From Pseudomonas sp. H9 (GTDB taxonomy: Bacteria > Pseudomonadota > Gammaproteobacteria > Pseudomonadales > Pseudomonadaceae): a stretch of 64,000 nucleotides of DNA. The notes under the pieces were generated by a model. That model saw only the letters and a list, made by a program, of their open reading frames with translations, did no database searches and was not told the DNA's origin. The DNA is taken from contig NZ_SMOK01000027.1 in the NCBI RefSeq assembly GCF_004353925.1, positions 182,847-246,846 on the forward strand, in the 5' to 3' direction. Made by a program: the position numbers and the translations under genes. This document shows, one piece after another, positions 51,423-60,293 of this stretch. Numbering within the stretch: position 1 is the first letter of the stretch; every line of letters begins with the position of its first letter.

Positions 51423-51729
51423 GGGTGTGCTTCGGGATGTTTCTTGGCTGGCCAATTTCCGTCCTAGGAAATACCCTACGCAGTCTGTCGATGTCCCAAT
51501 ACTTGCCCCGGGAAACCAGTCCTTCTAGGCTCCTCGGGTCGCTGTCAGTTCAGCGATCGGGTGTGGAAACCCGAACAACGTATTGTGGACGCAGCTGTTA
51601 TGGCAGCTGTGCGCGGGAGGCCTTTGGCCTGCCGGGTTTTCCACATGCCCTGGTTTTCCACCCCGCGTACAGCTGTCACCATTCGTGTGGAAACGAACAG
51701 GTGAAGCTCAACTTGTATGTGGAGTTTCT
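51423..51729 (+). other. Structured leader of the DUF3077 gene
   Basis: Contains two hairpins with the same loop: TCGGGT-GTGGAA-ACCCGA (51557-51574) and TTCGT-GTGGAA-ACGAA (51682-51697, one base shared in count). Two copies of GTTTTCCAC (51636-51644, 51653-51661), complementary to the loops, lie between. CAGCTG and GGCCTTTGGCC stems are also present. GGAG lies 6 nt before the ATG at 51730. An open frame continues upstream, but it lacks a start signal and is more likely untranslated. Confidence 0.5.
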
Positions 51730-52035
51730 ATGAAAAAGATCGTCCCCGATCCACCCCCTTCGCTTTACGCCACTCTCGAAAAACCCTTCGGCGACTGCCC
51801 AGCCGGTCACCCGCAACTGTTTGCAGTAAACGCTGGAATTGCCCCGCATGACGCGTTGGTGCATATCTCGCTGTACCTGCGCTGCGCCTACGACACCGCG
51901 CACAAATCTTTCGAAGGTATCGACGAGTCAGCCAAGGGCTTTCTATGGTCCACGCTGCATTCGGTCGAGATGGCCAAGGGCTTGGTCGAAGCCTTGCTTG
52001 ATGCCCTGGAAACCCGTGAACTGAGCCCACTCTAG
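51730..52035 (+). CDS. DUF3077 family protein
   Basis: A 101-residue soluble protein of a family common in pseudomonads, often in several copies. PFGDCPAGHPQLFAVNAGIAPHDALVHISLYLRCAYDTAHKS is the conserved part; the C-terminal half is helical. No function is known. GGAG precedes the ATG. The 5' leader with repeated GTGGAA loops suggests post-transcriptional control. Confidence 0.85.
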   Translation: MKKIVPDPPPSLYATLEKPFGDCPAGHPQLFAVNAGIAPHDALVHISLYLRCAYDTAHKSFEGIDESAKGFLWSTLHSVEMAKGLVEALLDALETRELSPL

Positions 52036-52036
52036 T

Positions 52037-52109
52037 CTGTGGGAGCGGGCTTGCCCCGCGATGCGATTTGTCTGAAAGAATGCGATCGCGGGGCAAGCCC
52101 GCTCCTACC
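52037..52109. repeat. REPIN, divergent class, after DUF3077 gene
   Basis: Starts 2 bp after the stop codon; linker GCGATTTGTCTGAAAGAATGCG. Confidence 0.92.
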
Positions 52110-52187
52110 GGGGGACATGGAACATTCTTCTGAACCAGCAGTCCAACCCTCGTTTCCCCCCGCCTTTACGGCTGACGAGGTCTATTC

Positions 52188-52754
52188 ATGAAACGTTTTG
52201 CGCTGGTCACCCTGATGACCCTGGCCGCTGGGTCAGTGTTTGCCTTCAACCTCAACGACGCAGCCAACGCCGTTTCCGCCATCCAAGGCAACAAGGACGG
52301 GGCCGTCGTGCAGGCGCCAGCCGCGTCGGCGAATTTGCTCAACACCCTCGGCACTGAGCTGAAAATCACCCCTGAACAAGCCATCGGCGGCACTGGCGCT
52401 TTGCTGGGGCTGGCCCGTAATCAGCTGAGCAGCACCGACTACGAGCAATTAAGCAAAGCCGTGCCGGGCATCGACATGCTCTCTGGCGAGAACGCCTTGG
52501 GCGCTTTGAGCGGCTTGGGTCAGCTGCTGGGCAAGAGCGACAACGCTTCAGCCTTGAGCAATGCCCTGGGCGATAACGTCAAGAACGCCACCGACCTGAA
52601 CAACGCCTTCAGTGCGTTGGGCATGGACACCGGCATGATCGGCCAGTTTGCCCCGCTGATTTTGCAGTACCTCGGTCAGCAGGGCGTTGCCGGTTCGTTG
52701 TTGCAGAACTTGAGTAGCTTGTGGATTACACCGGCGACTGTGCCGTCGGTGTAA
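52188..52754 (+). CDS. Secreted DUF2780 family protein
   Basis: A 188-residue exported protein: signal peptide MKRFALVTLMTLAAGSVFA, then an Ala/Leu/Gly-rich helical domain with the DUF2780 pattern (LGTELKITPEQAIGGTGALLGLARNQLS; VPGIDMLSG; FSALGMDTGMIGQFAPLILQYLGQQG). Function is unknown. Convergent with the downstream permease gene, only 6 bp away. Confidence 0.85.
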   Translation: MKRFALVTLMTLAAGSVFAFNLNDAANAVSAIQGNKDGAVVQAPAASANLLNTLGTELKITPEQAIGGTGALLGLARNQLSSTDYEQLSKAVPGIDMLSGENALGALSGLGQLLGKSDNASALSNALGDNVKNATDLNNAFSALGMDTGMIGQFAPLILQYLGQQGVAGSLLQNLSSLWITPATVPSV

Positions 52755-52760
52755 TGACGT

Positions 52761-54125
52761 TCAAGCCGCTTCTGAGAAGTTGACCGTGCGCACCGAGCGG
52801 CGGAAGCCGCCGGTCAGCACCATCAGGTAGGCCAGCCCCAGGCCGAACCAGCTCAGGCCAATGGTCAGAGTCAGGGTCGACAGGCTGGTCCACAGCCACA
52901 AGGTCAGGCACATGCCCACCAGCGGGATCAGGCCATAACGCAGCAGCCCGGCCAGGTTGCGATGGCCGGTGTCGCTGATCAGGTGGGTGCGGATCACCGC
53001 CAGGTTCACCGCCGAGAAGGCTACCAGCGCGCCGAAACTGATCAGCGATGCCAGGGTGGTCAGGTCGATCACCAGCGCCAACAGCGAAAACGCCGAGACC
53101 ACCAGTGTTGCAACAACCGGAGTGCCGAAGCGTGGCGAGAGGGTGGCGAACCAGCGCTGCGGCAAGACTTTGTCGCGGCCCATGGTGTAGAGAATGCGTG
53201 ACACCGCCGCTTGCGAAGCCAAGGCCGAACCCAGGCTGCCAGCCACGTAGGCTGCGGTAAAGAAGTTGGCCAGGAACTGCCCGCCCGCCTTGAGCATGAC
53301 TTCGTTGGCTGCCGCATCGGTATTGGCAAAGTGACTGCCCGGCATCACCAACTGGCTGACCCATGCCAGTAAGGTAAACAGCAGGCCCGCACCCAGGGTG
53401 GTGAGGATGATTGCCCGCGGCACGTTCCGTTCTGGATCTTTGGCTTCCTCTGCCAGGGTTGATACTGCGTCGAAGCCCAGAAACGACAGGCACAGCACCG
53501 CGGCGCCTGCCATTAACGCGCCGAAGCCTGGTTGGGTACCATCACCCAGCAAAGGCGAAAGCAGGTTGACCGGCTCTGCGCCACTCAGGGTTTTCACCGA
53601 CAGCGCGACGAATACGCCGATGAAGATGATCTGCGCACCGACAATCAAGTTGCTGGCCTTGGCCACCGAGTGAATGCCGAGCACGTTGAGTACAGTCACC
53701 AGGGTGATTGAGCCCAGAACCAGGCTCCAGACCGGAATGCTGGGGAAGGCGATGTTCAGGAACAGGCCGATCAGCAGGTAGTTGATCATCGGCAAGAACA
53801 GGTAGTCGAGCAGCAGCGACCAGCCGGCCAGAAAGCCGACACCCGGCCCGAACGCCAGGTTGGTGTAGGAATAGGCAGAGCCGGCAACCGGGAAGCGGCG
53901 CACCATGAAACTGTAGGAGGCTGCGGTGAACAGCATGGCCAGCAAGGTGACCAGATAGGCGCCGGCGGTGCGGCCACCCGTGAGTTCGGTGACGATGCCG
54001 TAGGTGGTGAAGATGGTCAGCGGAACCATGTACACCAGGCCGAAGAACACCAAGGCAGGAAGGCCGAGGACGCGGCGCAGTTGAGCGGAGTCTGCCTGGG
54101 CAGTATTGCTGGATGGGTTGGCCAT
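52761..54125 (-). CDS. APC-family permease (PuuP/amine-transporter-like)
   Basis: A 454-residue inner-membrane transporter with about twelve hydrophobic segments. VFFGLVYMVPLTIFTTYGIV near residue 25 and CLSFLGFDAVSTLAEEAKDPERNVPRAI near 215-242 place it in the branch with putrescine and related amine importers. Substrate is not determined. The region upstream of its start (54126-54240) is AT-rich and probably holds its promoter. Confidence 0.85.
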   Translation of the reverse strand: MANPSSNTAQADSAQLRRVLGLPALVFFGLVYMVPLTIFTTYGIVTELTGGRTAGAYLVTLLAMLFTAASYSFMVRRFPVAGSAYSYTNLAFGPGVGFLAGWSLLLDYLFLPMINYLLIGLFLNIAFPSIPVWSLVLGSITLVTVLNVLGIHSVAKASNLIVGAQIIFIGVFVALSVKTLSGAEPVNLLSPLLGDGTQPGFGALMAGAAVLCLSFLGFDAVSTLAEEAKDPERNVPRAIILTTLGAGLLFTLLAWVSQLVMPGSHFANTDAAANEVMLKAGGQFLANFFTAAYVAGSLGSALASQAAVSRILYTMGRDKVLPQRWFATLSPRFGTPVVATLVVSAFSLLALVIDLTTLASLISFGALVAFSAVNLAVIRTHLISDTGHRNLAGLLRYGLIPLVGMCLTLWLWTSLSTLTLTIGLSWFGLGLAYLMVLTGGFRRSVRTVNFSEAA

Positions 54126-54240
54126 TTATCGATCCTGGCTTTTTTGTAATTGTTTGTTGATCGATTTTTATCCAGTTAAACCGCCAATAGCAAAGAAGAT
54201 TCCCTTATTTTGATTATTAATGAAGGTTTTAATTAGCTCT

Positions 54241-54313
54241 TGTGGGAGCGGGCTTGCCCCGCGATACGATGTGGCTGACAGACCGCTATCGCGGGGCAAG
54301 CCCGCTCCTACAG
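54241..54313. repeat. REPIN, divergent class, supplying the acyltransferase stop codon
   Basis: Linker ACGATGTGGCTGACAGACCGCT, nearly identical to the copy at 9064-9133. The terminal CTACAGG contains the minus-strand TAG stop (54308-54310) of the neighbouring gene. Confidence 0.93.
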
Positions 54314-55189
54314 GTTGCGCAAAGCCTCTATGCGCTGATCTTTCTCATGCCACAGCTGGTTGACCCAGTCCTGCACCGCCTGACGCACAACCGGGTCACT
54401 CTCGTAATCACCGCTCCACAGCGCCGGGTCCAGCTCGCGTACTTGAATATCGATAATCACCTTCGGCACTGCGCCACTCAGCAGATCCCAGAATCCCGGG
54501 GCTTTGTCGCCGGGATAAACAATGGTGACATCCAGCAGAGCATCAAGCTGCTCACCCAGCGCTGCCAGCACAAACGCCACGCCGCCAGCCTTGGGTTTAA
54601 GCAGGTGCTTGAACGGTGATTGCTGGGCTATACGCTTGGCTTCGCTGAAGCGCGTGCCTTCCAGGTAGTTGACCACAGTAACCGGCTGACGCTTGAACAG
54701 CTCGCAGGCCGCTTTGGTGATTTCCAGATCCTGACCTTTGAGTTCTGGATGTTTATCGAGAAAGGCTTTGCTGTAGCGCTTCATGAACGGGTAATCCAGC
54801 GCCCACCAGGCCAGGCCCAGCAACGGCACCCAGATCAGCTCTTTTTTCAGGAAGAACTTGAAGAACGGAATGCGCCGGTTGAGTGCCTGGATCAGCGCTG
54901 GGATATCGACCCAGCTCTGATGGTTGCTGATTGCCAGGTAGGAGGTGTCCAGGCGCAGGTTTTCTGCGCCGCGTACCTCCCATACGGTGGGGATGCAAAA
55001 GCGGAAAATCAGTTTGTCGATTTCGGACCAGGTTTCGGCGATCCACATTACCGCCCATGAGGCGTAGTCACGGTAGCGGCCTGGCAAAACCAGCTTGAGC
55101 AGGGCAAAGACCAGCAAGGGGCCGATCAGGACCAGGGTGTTGAGCAGCAACAGCAAGGTCACAAGAATGCCCGTCAGTAAGCGGCGCAT
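54308..55189 (-). CDS. 1-acyl-sn-glycerol-3-phosphate acyltransferase, YihG type
   Basis: A 293-residue membrane acyltransferase. Two N-terminal hydrophobic segments (LLTGILVTLLLLLNTLVLIG, then LLVFALLKLVLP) precede the motif NHQSWVD (HX4D) near residue 90, FLKKELIWVPLLG and EGTRF. Acylates lysophosphatidic acid or a similar acceptor. ATG 55189 is the most sensible start, though its ribosome site is weak. Its last two codons and the stop lie in the REPIN. Confidence 0.88.
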   Translation of the reverse strand: MRRLLTGILVTLLLLLNTLVLIGPLLVFALLKLVLPGRYRDYASWAVMWIAETWSEIDKLIFRFCIPTVWEVRGAENLRLDTSYLAISNHQSWVDIPALIQALNRRIPFFKFFLKKELIWVPLLGLAWWALDYPFMKRYSKAFLDKHPELKGQDLEITKAACELFKRQPVTVVNYLEGTRFSEAKRIAQQSPFKHLLKPKAGGVAFVLAALGEQLDALLDVTIVYPGDKAPGFWDLLSGAVPKVIIDIQVRELDPALWSGDYESDPVVRQAVQDWVNQLWHEKDQRIEALRNL

Positions 55190-55369
55190 AAGAAAACTCT
55201 TAAATTCAAGTAAACGGTCGGCAATGATAAGCAGCCTGCGAGCGGACGCCAAATGCTCCGGTCTGCCAATACCGGACAAATGTTTCACATTGTGTTGAAT
55301 AAGCTGTTAACGCGAACCTATCCTGCTGGCGCAGTCTAAACACTGTCTTTTCTCAAGGAAGCGCAACCT

Positions 55370-55876
55370 GTGAAATCTGTACTTGCCCTGCTGTCACTGC
55401 TGGCCCTTCCGGTGATGGCTGCCGAGCCGACCCTGTATGGCCGTTACGAATACATCACCTTGCCGGAATTTGGCGGTGAAACCCTCAAGGCGAAAATGGA
55501 CACCGGTGCCCTGACTGCTTCGTTGTCGGCCAAAGACATCGAGCTGTTCACCCGTGACGGTGAAGAGTGGGTGCGTTTCCGTCTGGCGACCAAAGAGTTT
55601 GACGGCAAGGTTTACGAGCACAAGCTGGCGCGCATCAGCAAAATCAAGAACCGCGCCGATGAAGACGAAGATGGCGAAGGCGCGGATATCAGCAAGCGCC
55701 CGGTGGTTGATCTGGAACTGTGCCTGGGCGACGTCAAGCGCACGGTCGAGGTTAACCTGACTGACCGCAGCAGCTTCAATTACCCGCTGCTGATTGGCGC
55801 CAAGGCCCTGCGCGAGTTCAAGGCGGCGGTGAACCCGGCGCGGCGCTTTACCGCGGGCAAGCCTGAGTGTGAGTGA
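55370..55876 (+). CDS. Exported retropepsin-like aspartic protease family protein
   Basis: A 168-residue protein with a signal peptide (VKSVLALLSLLALPVMAA; GTG start, AAGGA 10 nt upstream) and the retropepsin-like motif AKMDTGALTASLSA with the catalytic DTG near residues 44-46; LLIGAKALREFKAAVNP is the second conserved block. The family was once named ATP-dependent zinc protease (RimK-associated) but carries aspartic-protease features. Substrate unknown; periplasmic location is expected. Confidence 0.85.
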   Translation: MKSVLALLSLLALPVMAAEPTLYGRYEYITLPEFGGETLKAKMDTGALTASLSAKDIELFTRDGEEWVRFRLATKEFDGKVYEHKLARISKIKNRADEDEDGEGADISKRPVVDLELCLGDVKRTVEVNLTDRSSFNYPLLIGAKALREFKAAVNPARRFTAGKPECE

Positions 55877-55981
55877 AAGCTTCAAGTTTTAAGCGGTAAG
55901 CGGCAAGATAAAGCGGTTTTGTGAACGTCACCGAATCTGCTTCTTCTTGAAGCTTACAGCTTGAGGCTTGCAGCTGCCCCT
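55877..55981. repeat. GCTTGCAG-type repeat before creB
   Basis: AAGCTTCAAGTTTTAAGCGG at the left can pair with CTTGAAGCTTACAGCTTGAGG at the right. Same family as the blocks flanking hisA. Confidence 0.7.
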
Positions 55982-56665
55982 ATGCCCCACATACTCATTG
56001 TCGAAGACGAAGCAGCCATAGCCGATACCCTGATTTTTGCCTTGCAGGGCGATGGTCACAGCACTGAGTGGGTGACGCTGGGGAACGCGGCAGTGGAGCA
56101 ACAACGTCAGCGCCCCGCTGATTTGATCATTCTCGATATCGGCCTGCCGGATATCAGCGGCTTTGAAGCCTGCCGGCAACTGCGGCGTTTCACAGAGGTG
56201 CCGGTGATGTTCTTGAGTGCCCGCGACGGTGAAATCGATCGGGTGGTGGGCCTGGAAATCGGCGCTGACGACTACGTGGTCAAACCCTTCAGCCCTCGGG
56301 AAGTTGCGGCGCGGGTGCGGGCCATTCTCAAGCGGATGGCGCCACGTGCCGAGCCTGTCAGTAATGTGCCTGGGCTGTTTGTGGTTGATACCTTGCGTAT
56401 GCTGATCAGCTATCGCGGCCAGCCTCTGAGCCTGACCCGTCATGAGTTTCGTTTGTTGCAGAGCCTGCTGGAGCAGCCGGAGCGGGTGTTGAGCCGTGAA
56501 CAATTGCTCGACGCCGTCGGGGTGGCGGCTGATGCCGGGTATGAGCGCAGCATCGACAGCCACATCAAGAGCCTGCGTGCCAAGTTGCGCGCAGTCGCCG
56601 CCGACGCCGAGCCGATCCAGACTCACCGTGGCCTGGGATACAGCTACAGCCCGAGCCACAGCTGA
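55982..56665 (+). CDS. creB: Response regulator CreB
   Basis: A 227-residue OmpR-type regulator. Receiver domain with acidic pocket VEDE and phospho-acceptor Asp52 (IILDIGLPD), Lys in VVKPFSP, then a winged-helix domain ending LRAVAADAEPIQTHRGLGYSY. CreB/BlrA-type regulators respond to cell-wall or metabolic stress. The stop overlaps the creC start by one base. Confidence 0.93.
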   Translation: MPHILIVEDEAAIADTLIFALQGDGHSTEWVTLGNAAVEQQRQRPADLIILDIGLPDISGFEACRQLRRFTEVPVMFLSARDGEIDRVVGLEIGADDYVVKPFSPREVAARVRAILKRMAPRAEPVSNVPGLFVVDTLRMLISYRGQPLSLTRHEFRLLQSLLEQPERVLSREQLLDAVGVAADAGYERSIDSHIKSLRAKLRAVAADAEPIQTHRGLGYSYSPSHS

Positions 56666-58098
56666 TGCGCCTGGGTATCAGGATCTTCCTGGTTTACTTC
56701 CTGTTTGTCGGGCTGACCGGGTATTTCATTCTCAGTAGCGTGCGTGAAGAAATCCGCCCAGGGGTGCGCCAATCCACCGAAGAAACCCTGGTAGACACCG
56801 CCAACCTGCTCGCCGAGTTGCTGCATGACGACGTCAAGGCCGGTACGCTCGGCCAGAGCCGTTTGCCGCAACTGCTGCGGGCGTATGGTCAGCGTCAGCC
56901 GCGTGCCGATATCTGGGGGCTGTCGAAGAATCAGGTCAATCACCGTATTTATGTCACCGATGCCAAGGGCATGGTGTTGCTCGATTCCACTGGTGCGGCG
57001 GTGGGGCAGGACTACTCGCGTTGGAACGACGTCTACCTGACATTGCGTGGTGAATACGGTGCGCGCTCGACCCGCAGCGATCCGGATGACCCTGAGTCGT
57101 CGGTGATGCACGTGGCGGCGCCGATTCTGGATGACGGCAAGATCATCGGCGTGGTGACCGTGGCCAAGCCGAACAAGTCGCTGCAGCCTTACATTGACCG
57201 CTCCGAGCAGCGTTTGATGTACCTGGGGCTGGGGTTGATCGGCCTGGGGCTGTTGGTAGGGGCGGCGTTGTCTTGGTGGCTGGCGCGTTCGTTGCGGCGC
57301 CTGACACATTACGCCCAGGCAGTCAGCGAAGGTGAACGCACGGCATTGCCGCATTATCGCGGTGGTGAACTGGGGCAATTGGCAGCAGCGGTGGAGCGTA
57401 TGCGCACGCAGCTCGATGGCAAGGACTATGTCGAACGTTATGTGCATACCCTGACCCACGAGCTGAAAAGCCCGCTGGCGGCGATTCGTGGGGCCTCAGA
57501 GCTGCTTCAGGAGCCGATGCCGGACGCGCAGCGCCAGCGCTTTGCCGACAACATCGAGCGTGAGAGCGCCCGCATGCAGCAATTGATCGAGCGCTTGCTC
57601 AATCTGGCCCAGGTCGAACAACTGCAAGCGCTGGAGGAACAACAACAGGTGTCGTTGGCCGCGATGGTTGATGAGCTGTTGCTGGCGCAGAGTGTCCGTA
57701 TCGAAAGCAATGGTTTGCAGGTACGTCAGCGCATTCCGGCCAGCACCCGACTGCTGTGTGAACCGTTCCTCATGCGCCAGGCCATTGCCAACCTGCTCGA
57801 CAATGCCCTTGATTTCACCCCGGCCGGTGGGCTGCTGTTGTTTGAGTTGGAGAAGCAGGGCACCCGTGTGGCCCTGAGCCTGTTCAACCAAGGCGAGGCG
57901 ATCCCCGACTATGCCCTGGGGCGCCTGAGCGAGCGGTTCTACTCGTTGCCGCGCCCCGTGAGTGGGCGCAAGAGCACCGGGCTGGGGTTGAACTTTGTCG
58001 AAGAAGTCATGCAGCTACACGGTGGTTCGCTGGAAGTGACCAACGTGGAAGACGGCGTGCGTGTGCGCCTGTGGTTGCCGGCCAAGCGGCTGGATTGA
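56665..58098 (+). CDS. creC: Sensor histidine kinase CreC
   Basis: A 477-residue membrane kinase: N-terminal membrane helix (IRIFLVYFLFVGLTGYFIL), periplasmic sensor of about 160 residues, second helix near residues 190-212, HAMP, H-box with His265 in THELKSPLAAIRGAS, and ATPase boxes NLLDNALDFTP and STGLGLNFVEEV. Partner of CreB. Confidence 0.94.
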   Translation: MRLGIRIFLVYFLFVGLTGYFILSSVREEIRPGVRQSTEETLVDTANLLAELLHDDVKAGTLGQSRLPQLLRAYGQRQPRADIWGLSKNQVNHRIYVTDAKGMVLLDSTGAAVGQDYSRWNDVYLTLRGEYGARSTRSDPDDPESSVMHVAAPILDDGKIIGVVTVAKPNKSLQPYIDRSEQRLMYLGLGLIGLGLLVGAALSWWLARSLRRLTHYAQAVSEGERTALPHYRGGELGQLAAAVERMRTQLDGKDYVERYVHTLTHELKSPLAAIRGASELLQEPMPDAQRQRFADNIERESARMQQLIERLLNLAQVEQLQALEEQQQVSLAAMVDELLLAQSVRIESNGLQVRQRIPASTRLLCEPFLMRQAIANLLDNALDFTPAGGLLLFELEKQGTRVALSLFNQGEAIPDYALGRLSERFYSLPRPVSGRKSTGLGLNFVEEVMQLHGGSLEVTNVEDGVRVRLWLPAKRLD

Positions 58099-58101
58099 AA
58101 C

Positions 58102-58128
58102 TTCACACACTCTGCACACAAGCTCCAC
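58102..58128 (+). promoter_or_regulatory. Cre (Blr) tag upstream of creD
   Basis: TTCAC (58102), TGCAC (58113) and TCCAC (58124) are spaced exactly 11 bp apart, matching the CreB tag TTCAC-N6-TTCAC with an additional third half-site. It lies 65-91 bp before the creD ATG, the expected place for activation by CreB. Confidence 0.75.
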
Positions 58129-58192
58129 ATAGCTCCTTAATGGCACCATGTTGATTGCTCAGACTCTGCGTATCGAAACCGGAGTCTGTCTC

Positions 58193-59527
58193 ATGAACCG
58201 AACCTTGAGTATCAAACTGGGCACCATAGCCCTGCTGATTATCCTGCTGTTGATTCCGCTGCTGATGATCAGCGGCCTGATTGGCGAGCGGCAGGAGCAG
58301 CGTGACAGTGTTGTACAGGACATTGCCCAGAGCGCGAGTTTCGCCCAGCAGATCAGCGGCCCGATGCTGGTGGTGCCGTACCGCAAGACCGAGCGGCGGT
58401 GGAAAACCGAAGACGGCCATACCTTCAAAGAGACCCAACAGGTCAACGGCCACCTGTACTTTCTGCCAGAAACCTTCGAGCTGAAATCGGGCATCAGCAC
58501 TGAGTTGCGCTCGCGCGGGATTTACCAGACGCGTCTGTTCCATGCCGACAACCACATCAGCGGCCAATTCAAAGTGCCGGCCAACTGGGGCATTAGCGCA
58601 AACCTCGAAGACTATCAGTTTGAGCCGGCCTTTCTGGTGGTGGGCATCAGTGATATTCGCGGTATCGAAAAGAGCTTGCAGTTGCAGTTCAACGACCAGC
58701 GTCTGGATTTTCAGCCGGGAACCCGCCTGGGCTGGTTCGGCGGCGGTGTGCATGTTGTGTTGAACAGCCTCGATGGCAAGGCGCCAACCCAGTTCAATTA
58801 CGCTTTTGACCTCAGCCTGCAGGGCACTGGCCAGTTGCATGTGCTGCCCGTGGGCCGCAGCAGCAGTGTCAGCATGGCCGCCAACTGGCCGCACCCAAGC
58901 TTTATCGGTAATTACCTGCCTGCTAGCCGCAAGGTCGATGCGGGTGGCTTTTCGGCGAACTGGCAGACCACGTTCTTTTCCACCAACCTGGAAGACGCCT
59001 TGCGCCAGTGTGTCGGTAATGAAGGTTGTGAAGATTTTCGCAGCCGCGCCTTCGGTGTGAGCTTTATCGATCCGGTGGACCAGTACCTCAAGAGTGAGCG
59101 GGCGATCAAATATGCCCTACTGTTCATTGCCCTGACCTTTGCCGGATTCTTTCTGTTCGAAGTGCTCAAGAACCTCAGCGTGCACCCGATCCAATACGCC
59201 TTGGTGGGGGTAGCGCTGGCGTTTTTCTACCTGCTGTTGTTGTCGTTGTCTGAGCACCTGGGCTTCGGCCTGGCCTACTTGCTGTCCGCTGCGGGCTGTG
59301 TGCTGCTGATTGGTTTCTATCTGTGCCATGTGCTGCACAGCCTGCCACGGGCGATGGGTTTTGCCCTGGGGCTGGCAGTGCTCTACGGCATGCTTTACGG
59401 GCTGCTCAGCGCTGAAGACTATGCCTTGCTGATGGGCTCGCTGCTGCTGTTCGGGCTGTTGGGCGTGTTCATGGTTCTGACGCGGCGGCTGGACTGGTAC
59501 AGCGTGGGTCAGGGGAAACTGCAATGA
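58193..59527 (+). CDS. creD: Inner membrane protein CreD
   Basis: A 444-residue membrane protein, the classical target of CreBC. One N-terminal helix (LGTIALLIILLLIPLLMISGLI), a large periplasmic domain (to about residue 300, with SNLSLQGTGQLHVLPVG-like CreD signatures), and six C-terminal helices. Its biochemical role is not settled; overexpression in other species affects envelope and beta-lactam traits. ATG 58193 with GGAG is preferred to an upstream ATG. Confidence 0.94.
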   Translation: MNRTLSIKLGTIALLIILLLIPLLMISGLIGERQEQRDSVVQDIAQSASFAQQISGPMLVVPYRKTERRWKTEDGHTFKETQQVNGHLYFLPETFELKSGISTELRSRGIYQTRLFHADNHISGQFKVPANWGISANLEDYQFEPAFLVVGISDIRGIEKSLQLQFNDQRLDFQPGTRLGWFGGGVHVVLNSLDGKAPTQFNYAFDLSLQGTGQLHVLPVGRSSSVSMAANWPHPSFIGNYLPASRKVDAGGFSANWQTTFFSTNLEDALRQCVGNEGCEDFRSRAFGVSFIDPVDQYLKSERAIKYALLFIALTFAGFFLFEVLKNLSVHPIQYALVGVALAFFYLLLLSLSEHLGFGLAYLLSAAGCVLLIGFYLCHVLHSLPRAMGFALGLAVLYGMLYGLLSAEDYALLMGSLLLFGLLGVFMVLTRRLDWYSVGQGKLQ

Positions 59528-59590
59528 GCGGGTTACGTGAAGAGCGGCGAGTGGGGGCAGTGTTGGCCAAGCGGATTGAGCGGTGGCTCA

Positions 59591-59646
59591 TTCGCGGGGC
59601 AAGCCCGCTCCCACAGCGCTCGGTGGGAGCGGGCTTGCCCCGCGAA
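59591..59646. repeat. REPIN, convergent class, between creD and gst
   Basis: TTCGCGGGGC arms with linker CACAGCGCTCGGTG; between convergent genes. Confidence 0.93.
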
Positions 59647-59654
59647 ACGAACAC

Positions 59655-60284
59655 TCAGGCTGGAGGCGCTGTAGCCAGCATCGAAGCCCGCTGGCTGACC
59701 TGGGCATACCACGCCGCCAGCTTCGGCTGCTGCTCACGCCAGCCGAAGTCCGGCATGCGCAGATCGAGGTAACCCAACGCACAGGCCACACCAATAGCGG
59801 CGATGTCGAACACGGAACTCAGCTCGGCCATGTGCTCCTGTTCGAAGTTGGCCAGCCCACGACGGATCTTGCCCTGCTGCGCTTCGACCCAGGCATCCCA
59901 ACGCTTGTCCTCTGGGCGCAGGAAGGTCTCGTAACGGGTCAGCACGGCAGCATCCATGATCGCATCGGCCAGCGAGGCGAGGGTCAGGCGATGCCAGCGT
60001 GACCAGCCTTCCTTGGCAATCAGTGGAACACCGACATGCTGCTGGTCGAGGTACTCGCAGATCACCCGGCTGTCGTGCAGCACGTTGCCGTCAGCCAGGC
60101 GCAACGCCGGAAGCTTGCCAGCCGGGTTGCCCTGGTTGAGTTCATCAACCGGATTGATCGGCGTCAGGTTGACCGTGTGCAGGGCAACGCGGTCGAGTTG
60201 CCCGGTCTCGTGCAGCACCACCATGACCTTACGCACGAAGGGCGAGGCGGGAGAGTGGAACAGGGTCATGCTTGGTGCTGACAT
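59655..60284 (-). CDS. Glutathione S-transferase family protein
   Basis: A 209-residue cytosolic protein with an N-terminal thioredoxin-like domain (LFHSPASPFVRKVMVVLHETG; NPAGKLPALRL; DSRVICEYLD) and a helical C-domain. The SPASPF segment carries a likely activating serine of the beta/zeta-like bacterial forms. It lies 9 bp after msrA and is likely co-transcribed as part of a redox-defence pair. Substrate unknown. Confidence 0.9.
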   Translation of the reverse strand: MSAPSMTLFHSPASPFVRKVMVVLHETGQLDRVALHTVNLTPINPVDELNQGNPAGKLPALRLADGNVLHDSRVICEYLDQQHVGVPLIAKEGWSRWHRLTLASLADAIMDAAVLTRYETFLRPEDKRWDAWVEAQQGKIRRGLANFEQEHMAELSSVFDIAAIGVACALGYLDLRMPDFGWREQQPKLAAWYAQVSQRASMLATAPPA

Positions 60285-60293
60285 GTCGAACCC

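Noticed and set aside
51583..51729. N-terminal extension of the DUF3077 protein
   Set aside because: The frame is open but rich in Trp, Cys and Pro, has no ribosome site, and overlaps hairpins; the conserved protein starts at 51730.
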